DNA of 16,797 bases, from positions 1 through 16,797 of the forward strand of contig JANDJZ010000848.1 of the NCBI GenBank assembly GCA_027943245.1, given 5' to 3'. Shown here one piece after another: positions 1 through 8,538 of this stretch. The number at the start of each line of letters is the position of its first letter. Positions within the stretch are counted from its first letter, which is position 1. Origin of the DNA: Acanthamoeba sp. SK_2022b (lineage: Eukaryota; Discosea; Longamoebia; Acanthamoebidae). The notes beneath the pieces are model-generated. The model saw only the letters and a list, made by a program, of their open reading frames with translations. It had not been told where the DNA came from and did not search any database. The translations under genes were made by a program, and so were the position numbers.

Positions 1-1788
1 CTGTCTTCTTCCCGAGGCATCGGCTTTGGCTGGCGAGACCTCATCCTCGGTTCTGCTCCTGCAGTGTGCTTCCATGGAGGCCGTGCACTCCTCCTCCTCC
101 TCCTCTTCTTCCTCCGCGTGCCGGACGTCTCTCCTTCATGACCGGTACCTTAACTACCCCCCCCCTCTCTTCGTTCTTTTTTGTCCTGCGGTTCGTTCTT
201 TTTTTGTTGGTTGGTGGTCTGGGCGCGTCAAGTGTTGACCACGTGAGGGCGACCTCGTGGCGCCGGCAGGCCAGAGGTTCGGGTGTCTGTCCAGGTGGTG
301 TCCTCCTCTTCTTCTGAGGGCGAGGAGCAGCACAAGTCCCTCCCCCTCATCTTCACCGGTCGCTGCCACTCCGGTACTCCCCCCCCCCTCAATAGAGGCG
401 GTGATGAGCGCGCGGGGCTGTGGGAGAGGCGTCCATCCCATCCCCATCTCTCATGCGTCGCGATGGTGGCGGTGGTGGCGATGGAGCAGAGGCGAGCGTT
501 TTGCCGGTAGAGCTGCCGGCCGCCGACGATAGCGATGGCTTTGGCCAGTTTGGGATCGCCCTCAACATGTCCCTCCCCGCCGCCTGGGCCGGTACGCCCC
601 CATGAGCCCTCACCGCATCCTGGCCATGCACCGCTCTCTGCTCTCTCTCTCTCTCTCTCTGTGTGTGTGCGTGCGTGTGCGTGCGTGGCAGCTGTGCGCT
701 GATTGGTGGACGTTGGGGGGGGGGGTGGCGCAGGCGAGGAGTCGAGTGCGTGGGTGGACCTCGCCGGGCGCGCTGGGGGCGAGGCGGTGGAGGTGCACGT
801 GCCCCACCTGCCCGCGGGAGCCCTGGCCGGGGGGCGCCTGCCGGCGTGCTACCCGCTCCTCTCCTTCCGCGTCCAGCTTGTCCGCGAGGGCGCCGCGCAG
901 GCAGGCCCGCAGGCCGACGACGACGAGGGCGCCTCGCTGCTGGCCCAGGCATCGCGGGGCAAGCGCCACTTCTTCCCGCAGGAATGCGACGACCGCAAGA
1001 GCGTGGTGATCGGCCTCGCCGTAGGCCTTGGCGTCGCCGGCACGTGCACCCCCTCACCCTCCTCAGTATATGTGTGGTGGGGGGGGGCAAGGCAACGACC
1101 CGATTGGCTTATCTGCATACGTGCGGTTGTGTGTGGTGTCGACAACACATCCACCGAACCATCGGGGGGGGGGTTGGCGGAGTGCAGGAGCCCTGTGCGT
1201 GTGCGCTGTGGTGGGTTGCATCGCCTTTGGTGGCTTCCAGCAATACCGCCTCCGCAACAGCGCAGCTGGCACGTGTCATTGCCCCCCTCCCCAATCCAAT
1301 CGTCATCGTTGGTGGCCAGCGCTGGGCGCGCGCGGCTAACCAGTAAGACACGCGGCGTACAACCGATGCTACATCAGGCGGCGGCGGCGGCGGCGGCGGT
1401 GGCGGTGGCGGCGGATATGGAGGCGACAAGCGGGCCATGCAGGACTACGACGACGAGGGCCTCGACTATGGCGAAGGTGCGCCGGCCCTCACTCATGGCG
1501 GCGGGGGGGGGGGGCAAGCATCGAGGGGGGAGGCTGATGGATCTTTGGGGGCAGCAGCGAGGGAGAGGGGGCAGGGGTGCGGGCGGCATGGACAGGAACA
1601 GGGCGGCGACGGCGGCCCGCTCGATGGGGCGAGACGTCGACGTCGACGTGCCGGAGCTGGGACAGGCTTCGCCGCGCGGGGCGCGGCAGGTGAACAAGAC
1701 CAGCGACACCATGGCGCACCTGCGCGAGGTCGACGAGATCGAGATGCAGCCCACCTCCTCCTCCAACATCCCGGCGCCCCTCTGGTAG
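1..1788 (+). CDS. Partial gene: single-pass membrane protein of unknown function (5' end outside window)
   Basis: A seven-exon model closes in phase: up to 144, 270-358, 490-591, 734-1043, 1183-1274, 1378-1476, and about 1562-1788 (stop TAG). The 5' exon enters from the left edge, so the start is unknown. The N-terminal part is Ser-rich with beta-like stretches (PEVRVSVQVV, LPLIFTEASVLPVELP, ACYPLLSFRVQLVREG). Next comes a Cys-containing segment (FFPQECDDRK), then one long Gly/Ala/Val/Cys-rich hydrophobic stretch (VVIGLAVGLGVAG...CAVVGCIAFGGF) followed by basic QQYRLRN. I read this as a type I membrane protein with an extracytoplasmic beta-rich domain. The tail begins with polyglycine, then an acidic MQDYDDEGLDYGE, and ends MQPTSSSNIPAPLW. 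The last acceptor (1561) and the intron 4 boundaries are the least certain. I do not recognise the family. The next gene is convergent. Confidence 0.7.
592..733 (+). repeat. Intron 3 of the left-edge gene with CT/GT microsatellite and G11 run
   Basis: The intron runs from the donor after GCCTGGGCCG to the acceptor ggcgcag. It holds (CT)10 at 641-660, which passes directly into GT-rich repeats (661-685), and a G run at 715-725 ending eight bases before the 3' splice site. Flanking exons join in phase (AWA + GEESSAW). Confidence 0.75.
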
Positions 1789-1932
1789 CCCTCCCATTGG
1801 GCGAGCATGGAGGGGGAGGGGGACATGTGCCCCCCCCCCTACCACCACTTGTGCATAACGACGACCAATCAACCGTGTCGATGCGTCCATTGGTGTGCTT
1901 CGCGTTCACAATTGGGGGGGGGCGAGATCGCC
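1789..1932. other. Convergent intergenic region, 144 bp
   Basis: This lies between the stop codons of the left-edge gene (+) and the EHD-like gene (-). I see no AATAAA on either strand. It carries a C10 run at 1830-1839 and a G9 run at 1914-1922, so each transcript would have a C-run shortly after its own stop codon. No gene is visible here. Confidence 0.6.
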
Positions 1933-4499
1933 TCACAGCTGGAGGGTGGTGTGGACTCTGTCGAGCATCTCCTCGACCTCGTCGGTCATGATGTGGTGGA
2001 GCTGGGCCTGCTGCTTGCGCGAGAGCGACGGGAAGGACAGCAGGCCGAACTTCTCGATGGCGAACCTGGTGGTGGGGCGCACCACCTCCCACAGCCCCCT
2101 GTAGTAGTCCCCGGACGCGCCCATAGCCCCGCCGACCCACCACAACACAACACACGGCTGTGTTGGAGAAGGCACGAAACGGGAGAGAGAGAGAGAAGAG
2201 AGAACCTCCTTGGCGTAGACCGTTTCGAAGAGCGGGTGCAGGTTGTTCAGCATCTCCTTCTCGGCGCTCGCCAAAAGATCTGTTCCTCCCCAACAAACAA
2301 ACAAACAAAAAAGACACGAGGAGAAGGCGGTGAGCAGCGGCAAAGAGGGAAAGGAGAATGGGTGGCCTCGTGGTGGATTGGGGGGTGATGGCGGAGGGGA
2401 TGACGAGGGCAGCGCCGGCGAGCAGGACGAGGAGCCCGACCATGAGGGGCAGCATGCCGGCGTAGGGGTTGACCAGCACGTCCAGGAGCGATGCGCCCCG
2501 CAGGCTCTGGTCTGGACGATCGGGGCGAGCGGGAGGAAGATACGGGAGAGGAAAGAGGGAAGCGGTGAGAAGACTGATGCGAGACGGGGGGGCTGGGAGA
2601 GGGGCGACGATGAGCACACACCAAAGTTGAAGTGGAAGACGAGGAAGGTGGTGAAGAAGGCGAAGAACACGAGGCCCACCCACCACTTGATGCGGGTCCA
2701 CCAGAGCTTGTTGCGGGCCGCGCTGATGACCTGCACGCGCGACCTGCGTCATGACCAGCACCGCAGTAGATTGGGGGGGGGGGCGAAAGGGAAGCGGGGA
2801 GGGCACCTGGGCGTGCATGAGGAGGTGCTCGATGTAGCGCTTGAGCTCCGTGATCATGTTGTCGGCGTGGCGCGACGGCGCGCTCCACACCTTCTTGATG
2901 ACCTTCTCGGCGGCGCGCTCGAACTCGGCCAGGGACCACGAGCGATAGGACACCATGGTGGAGGACGCGGGAGCGGAGGACGAGGAGGAGGAGGACCCGT
3001 CGGCGTCTGCGGGCGAGCGGGTCTTGGCGAGGGACTTGCCAGAGACTTCGTCTGGTAGAGAGACGCATTAAGGTGGCGGTGGACGTGGAAAAGGGGGTGA
3101 TGTGCGTTAAGGTGGCGGTGGAGGTGTACCGACGGGCACGAAGGTGGTGTGGATCTGGGGCATGTCCTTGTAGGGGATCACCTTGGCGAGGTTCCAGCAG
3201 AGGGTGCCGTAGGTGCGCACAAAGTCGCCGATGTTCTTGAAGGTGTCGACCTTGTTCATGAGGATGAGCAGCTTGTGGTCCATGCCGCTCAGGGACTGGG
3301 TGAAGATCTTGAGCGTCTCGCCGGTCGTGCCGGGCTTCTCGCCGTCGAAGAAGAACAGCACGTAGTCGGCGCGATCGGCGAACCAGCGCACGGCCTCGGC
3401 AAAGTCGTAGCCGCGCCCCTCGCCCACCGAGTCGATCATGCCGGGCGAGTCCACGAGCGTCACCTGCTTGAGCAGCGGGTGCGGCAGGAACTTCATCTTC
3501 AGGTGCTCGACGAACTGGTCGCCGATGTTGGAGAGGCTGGTGTAGGGCAGCTTCGTGTTGTTCACGATGGCCGGGCCCAGCTGCTCGTCGCGCGAGTTGC
3601 CGTGGCAGATGAGGGTGAACCCGTCGTCCATGGGCGCCTGTGCCACAATTGCCACCACAAGAAGTTGTGTGTTTTTAATATAGAGAGAGAATATAGAAAA
3701 TATTAATAATTGAAATATCAGGAGAGCCGGTAGAAGTGGCGCCAGCACAGAACCGCGTACCTGGCCGGCGGTCTGGAGGTCGGGTTCGTTGAGGAGGTGG
3801 TTGATGAAGGTGCTCTTCCCCGAGGAGTGGTTGCCCAGGAACACCACCATGGGCGTGGAGAATATCTCCCCTGCGTCCAGGCGAATACGCAACAACCCGC
3901 AACATAATACCCAGGCACGGCATGGTCAACGTGGTATTTACCACCCACAATCGAAGGGTCACGCCACGACAAGCGTTGACTGTGGTGGTGGTGGTGGTGG
4001 TGGTGGTGGAGGAGGAGGGGGGCTTGCCCTTGGAAGGCCTAGACTTGAAGTGGAAGCGCTCACCCACTACGTCGAGCACATCGCTGCACGCTCTCGACGT
4101 GAGAAGCCCGACACCGAGTTGGCCGCTCGTGGCGCGCGAACATAACGACGCAACGGTGTGGACAGCAGGGAGTAGCGCACCGGTAGATGGAGTTGATCTT
4201 GCCCTTGGTCTCGTCGAGAAGAGCGGCAATATCGAGCTTCTCTGGCTTGGGCGTGGCACTCCCTCCCTTTCCCTCTTCGTTGCGGTGAGTGGAACAACAA
4301 AAGACGCCGGATAGAGGTGAGGTGGGTCAGCAACGGTTCAGTTTGGCCAAGGCTCCGGAGGGGGGGGGGGAGTACTGGTGGGGGAGGCTCCGGAAGGCTT
4401 TTCGGCCGGAGCCTGTTGTTGTTGTTGTTGAGGTGCAGCACCGGCACCCAGGTCGTCCTGGGGCTTTCCGTTCTTGTTGCTGGTCTTCCTCTTCCTCAT
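1933..4499 (-). CDS. EHD/sarcalumenin-like dynamin-family GTPase with two C-terminal transmembrane segments
   Basis: Exons, minus strand: 4499-4376, 4262-4181, 4083-4064 (20-nt microexon), 3870-3761, 3637-3130, 3051-2807, 2730-2622, 2511 to about 2410, about 2277-2206, and 2098-1933. The first seven join in phase and give about 399 residues. ATG at 4499 starts a basic, Gln-rich N-terminus (MRKRKTSNKNGKPQ). The G domain has P-loop GNHSSGKST near residues 88-96, DSPG near 175-178 and NKVD near 240-243. EHD-like context includes GRGYDFAEAVRWFADRADYV and VRTYGTLCWNLAKVI. A poly-Ser linker and a helical stretch (AEFERAAEKVIKKVWSA) follow. Two hydrophobic segments come next (WWVGLVFFAFFTTFLVFHF and GMLPLMVGLLVLLAGAALVI), then a charged tail ending DRVHTTLQL. 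EHD-type GTPases remodel membranes; membrane anchoring here is inferred. The junctions into the last two exons do not close in phase with GT donors, so the C-terminus is approximate. Confidence 0.85.
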
Positions 4500-4707
4500 C
4501 TTTAGATTTTGTAGTTCCGGTGGTTCAGTGGCGGTGTGACGCCAGCAAGAAGGATCACGCGCAAGTCAAGGAATGCAATGAAAATTCCTTGCGCGCTTGG
4601 CATACCGCCATTGTTTTATTTGATTGAAATAAAAAAGGACGCGCTGTGTGGTATTGTACAGGGAGGGTGCTGGAACGGCACCACACCCAAATCGGCCATC
4701 AAGGGGA
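4500..4707 (-). other. Head-to-tail spacer with poly(A) signal and small hairpin
   Basis: This 208-bp gap separates the stop of the small membrane-protein gene from the start of the EHD-like gene, both on the minus strand. On the minus strand AATAAA lies at 4620-4615, 88 nt past the upstream stop, and is a good poly(A) signal candidate. A perfect 8-bp inverted repeat (CAAGGAAT 4567-4574, ATTCCTTG 4584-4591) with a 9-nt loop lies 70-90 bp upstream of the EHD-like start codon. No gene is seen. Confidence 0.65.
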
Positions 4708-5516
4708 TCAAGAGTAAAGGGCGGCCATGCTCGTGGTCTTGATGCTGGGTAGATCGGAGCGGGGCGGCTGCTCGAACGCATCTGCGCGCGAAGTAACATG
4801 GAGAGAAATAGGAAAGTGAGGGATCGGGCCTCGTACGTGGACATTGGCGGAAGGCCCTTGGGCGCTGAGCACCTTTCGCGAACAGCTGATCTGCGCCGGC
4901 TTCTGTTTGGTCGAACATGAACCGCCCCATGTCCTCCTGTGACGGACCAGAGAGGTTAGCTGGCGGCGGGCGGCAGAGAGTGAGCGAGATAGGGAGGGGC
5001 AGATACGGTGGAAGAGGAGAATGATCGGCCCGCGTCATGCTCCTCGCCGCCAGAGGAGGTGCCCACGGTGTCGTCATCGTCCCAGTTAAAGGCGGAAGAT
5101 CCGTCTTCGTTCCAGGCTCCGTTCTTGCTGCCCCAGTCACCTGTCGTCTCCAGCTCTATCTCGCGCAATACCTGATGTATCCCTCACAACGTTGGCAACA
5201 GCAAGCCACCTTGTAGCAACTGTGGCCAGAGAAGGCAACGAACCTTCATGAATTGATGACGCCGTCGCCATCGGTAGAGGCAGAAGAGTAGAAGGCCCAA
5301 CACGACAAGGGAGGCCAGGATTATGGCCCCAATGGCAGCAGCTATTGAAGCGCTGTCCTGCAAATCCCCCAGCTGCATGCGTTGTCGGCTGGTGCTTGTC
5401 GGGCGCAATTTTTCTTATTCTTGTTCTTATTTGTTTGCGCCAGCTTTTTCCTTTCTTATTTCTTTGTTTTCGCTTGGGTTGACACGGACGACCTGCTGAC
5501 GAGACTCGGCCCACAT
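4708..5516 (-). CDS. Small single-pass membrane protein with acidic cytoplasmic tail, unknown function
   Basis: Five exons on the minus strand close perfectly in phase: 5516-5493, 5372-5244, 5171-5007, 4936-4873 and 4781-4708. They give 151 residues ending in TGA. A short N-terminus (MWAESRQQLGDLQDSAS) leads into a clear transmembrane helix (IAAAIGAIILASLVVLGLLL) and a strong stop-transfer cluster (YRWRRRHQ). By the positive-inside rule the tail is cytoplasmic. The tail is acidic and Trp-containing (TTGDWGSKNGAWNEDG, FNWDDDDTVG) and ends KTTSMAALYS. There is no obvious signal peptide, so the helix is probably a signal anchor. I do not recognise the family. The start was chosen because this 24-nt first exon keeps phase; a longer N-terminus from further upstream is possible. 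The gene is divergent from the DHH1-type helicase gene and shares its promoter region. Confidence 0.75.
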
Positions 5517-5828
5517 GGTGCACCTCGCGTCAAGGGGCACCAACAGCATCCCGTCAAAACGCTGCCTTGGCTGCAGTGACTGTCTCTTTTCTTTTTGTTG
5601 ATAAAAACGGCCGATACCAATTAAAACCGATTTTTCTTCTGGCTTTTCCTGGCGGTTTTAATGTCGTGCCGAGATAAAACCGGGTGTGCTAGGACGGGTA
5701 AAGGTCAACCTTCAGCGACAGCGGCACATCGACCCAGCGAAGCACACATCAATCACAGGCCGCATTGGCCCTCACCCACGTCATCAGCAGCGCAAACGTC
5801 CTGAGTTGGCGGCGTTTGCAAACAAGAC
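5517..5828. promoter_or_regulatory. Bidirectional promoter region between the small membrane-protein gene and the RNA helicase gene
   Basis: This 312-bp gap separates two divergent start codons. Its AT-rich core repeats a motif of the form GATAAAACCGG: 5600-5610 (GATAAAAACGG), 5620-5629 (ATTAAAACCG), the reverse complement CGGTTTTAAT at 5653-5662, and 5673-5682 (GATAAAACCG). The second and third copies form a perfect 10-bp inverted repeat with 23 bp between the arms. The elements may act as TATA-like or factor-binding sites for both genes; that role is inferred. Confidence 0.55.
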
Positions 5829-7658
5829 ATGGAGCAGCCCCCATCATCTCAAGGCCAACCCGCAAAGGGGTACGTCCCCTCCAGGATCTTGGCGTGAACA
5901 TGACATCCAAAGGCCACCCACATCGATTCCAGTCTAAGCTGCGCTCGAGACGAGACTGGAAATGCTCTACATGGGCTCTTGATTCAACACGGAACGGTAC
6001 TGACCGAGCCGTCATCTATGTGAATGCGCGTTATATCTTTAGGGGCAACTACTCGGACTTGCAAAAATGGAAGGAAAATGTGATGGAGGGCCGACCGCGC
6101 ATCGACAAGTCGCTCCTCACGGAAGACGTAACGACAACCAAGGGCAACGAATTTGAAGATTATTACCTGAAGCGAGAGCTGCTGATGGGCATTTACGAGA
6201 AGGGCTTCGAGAACCCCTCGCCAATCCAAGAAGAAGCCATTCCCATCGCTTTGGCAGGACGAGACATCCTGGCACGCGCCAAGAATGGAACTGGCAAGAC
6301 GGCCTCCTTCCTTATCCCCGCTCTCGAGCGCATTAACACTGAACAAAACATCATCCAAGGTACTGGCGCCTTTCGATCTCTGTGCGGGTTCGCATTTGGG
6401 CTGAGAAGAGCGCTAACTTTTCTCCCCCTCCGCTCTAGCTCTCATCCTTGTGCCGACGAGAGAGCTGGCCTTGCAGACCTCGCAGGTTTGCAAAGAGCTC
6501 GGCAAGCACATGAACGTGAAGGTTATGGTCACCACTGGCGGTACCAGCCTCAAGGAGGATATTATGAGACTCCACAGCGTCGTTCACATCCTTGTCGCCA
6601 CCCCCGGCCGTGTGCTCGATCTCGCCAAGAAGAAAGTCGCCGACCTCAGCAAGTGCACGTTTATGGTCATGGACGAGGTTCGCACCCCCCCCCCCCGGCT
6701 CCAAATCCTCAGTGAAATCGGTCAGACTTGCGCTTGGATGCTCTCGATTAACGCGCTCATGTGAACTTGGCGGTGCAGGCTGACAAGCTGCTGTCGCCCG
6801 AGTTCCAGCCCCTCGTGGAGCAGATCATCGAATTCACGCCCGATGAAAGGCAGATCCTGCTCTTCTCGGCCACCTTCCCCATTACCGTCAAGGATTTCAA
6901 GGAGAGATTCCTGCGGAAGCCTTACGAAATCAACCTCATGGAGGAGCTCACCCTCAAGGGTGTTACCCAGTACTACGCCTTCGTTGAGGAGCGGCAGAAA
7001 GTGCACTGCCTCAACACTCTGTTCTCCAAGGTGCGCCTTTCCCTCCACGATCCCGCCCAAACCTGGAGCCTCGCTCATGCCCCCTACTCTCTGTTTCGTG
7101 TGTGGACGTTGATTACACACAGCTGCAAATCAACCAATCGATAATCTTCTGCAACTCTGTCAACCGAGTGGAGTTGCTGGCGAAAAAGATCACCCAGTTG
7201 GGCTACTCGTGCTTCTTCATCCACGCCAAGATGCTGCAGTCCGACCGCAACCGCGTCTTCCACGAGTTTAGGAAAGGCGTGTGCAGGAATCTTGTGTGCA
7301 CAGGTCCGTTATCCCCCAGCTGTCGTCATGGCTCAGCACCCCCCCCCACTATCTGTCTTGCTGCTGGACATCTTGCGCTGACTGGTGTGGGTTGCGCGGC
7401 CGCGCGCTTGCAGATCTGTTCACGCGAGGAATTGACATTCAGGCCGTGAACGTAGTCATCAATTTTGACTTCCCCAAGAACTCGGAGACCTATCTTCACC
7501 GCATCGGCCGCTCGGGCAGATTCGGACACCTGGGCCTGGCGATCAACCTCGTGACCTACGAGGACAGGTTTAACTTATTCAAGATTGAGCAGGAGCTGGG
7601 TACTGAGATCAAACCCATCCCTCCCGTCATCGACAAGAGGCTGTACGTGGCCTACTAG
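5829..7658 (+). CDS. DHH1: DEAD-box ATP-dependent RNA helicase, DHH1/DDX6 family
   Basis: Six exons close in phase: 5829-5869, 6043-6359, 6439-6677, 6779-7030, 7123-7303 and 7414-7658. They give 424 residues, compared with 483 in human DDX6. The start [13 protein letters not shown] was chosen because its exon ends in the strong donor gtacgt and joins in phase to [13 protein letters not shown]. The family signature [20 protein letters not shown] is followed by the Q motif (FENPSPIQ, 69-76), motif I AKNGTGKT (93-100), PTRELA, TPGR, DEAD (198-201, split by intron 3), SAT (229-231), [14 protein letters not shown] and HRIGRSGR (372-379). DHH1/DDX6 proteins act in cytoplasmic mRNA decapping, translational repression and P-body formation. 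The protein ends IDKRLYVAY with none of the Gln/Pro-rich tail found in yeast Dhh1. Every core helicase motif is intact. Confidence 0.97.
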
Positions 7659-7998
7659 CCGGCCACCCCTGCGGTAGCGAACGACACACACACGCAGCGA
7701 GGAGGCTCCGCTCGCTCTTTGGCCCTCGCTCTCTCCGCCCACTGCCAATAAACCATGGTCGCACCGCACGCAGCCTCCAGTCTCTCCTCCTCCCCATCAC
7801 CCCCCCCCCCCCAAAGTGTCACACGCCTCGTTGGTGCTGCCCCTGCCTTTATGTTGGACGGGGGGGGGGGTGTTTTGTACTGCTCTAGTGACCTCCTGGT
7901 TGCTTTGTGTGTGTGCCTTATCGTGTTTGTACAAGCAGCTGCATGTTTTCTGCGAGGAATACAAGCCAAGTAGGCGTGCGCCAACACAGGATGGAACA
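7659..7998. other. Convergent intergenic region, 340 bp
   Basis: This lies between the DHH1 stop (+) and the TMEM115-like stop (-). Apart from the AATAAA at 7747 it holds a short CA repeat (7684-7693), a C13 run at 7800-7812 and a G11 run at 7860-7870. The two runs are complementary and could pair in a read-through transcript. I see no gene and no clear minus-strand poly(A) hexamer. Confidence 0.6.
7747..7752 (+). terminator. Poly(A) signal AATAAA of the helicase gene
   Basis: A canonical AATAAA hexamer lies 89 nt downstream of the DHH1 stop codon on the same strand. Confidence 0.75.
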
Positions 7999-8506
7999 TC
8001 AGGAGTCCTCCTCGGCGGGGGCGAGGGGCTGCGGCCTGGGCCGTTCGGGCTGGGTGCCGCCGGGCTCTCTCTGGGCCATCCGCTCCTCGATGGCCTGCAC
8101 CGCCAACGCGCTGCCAGGAAATCGACCAACGTCAACATGGGGTGTTTGATTTTTGATATGTTCATAAAATGGTGGTGGGTTGGTGTGAGAGAGAGAAGAT
8201 CGGGCGCACCGCCTCCTCTCGGAATCGAAGGTGCTGGCCTTGGCCAGAGCCACCTGGGCCCCAAACACGGGGTTCCCCTGTGATGCACCGCAACACGCGC
8301 GGCTTGTGTGTGAGTTCGCAAGCCCCCCCCCCAACGCGAGCCGACGACGATTTGTGTACCTCCTCCATGTCGTCGAGAAGCGTGGCGGCAGCGGGCCTGC
8401 GGTCCTTCGGGCAGCACCTGAAAAGGACCAAGACCTTCCACACGGCGCTCTCCACGGGCGTGATGAAGCTCCTGATGCCCCCCCCCCCGAATGGGTCCCA
8501 CGCCCA

Positions 8507-8538
<32 letters not shown>

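Noticed and set aside
389..1090. Minus-strand open frame of 233 codons opposite the left-edge gene
   Set aside because: The product is Arg/Pro/Ala-rich and spans exons and repeat-filled introns of the plus-strand gene, whose phases close. It is a GC shadow.
1493..2956. 487-codon minus-strand open frame
   Set aside because: It is a chain of real EHD-like exons in one frame, introns, and antisense of the convergent left-edge gene. The frame changes between true exons and the translation is mostly Pro/Arg low complexity.
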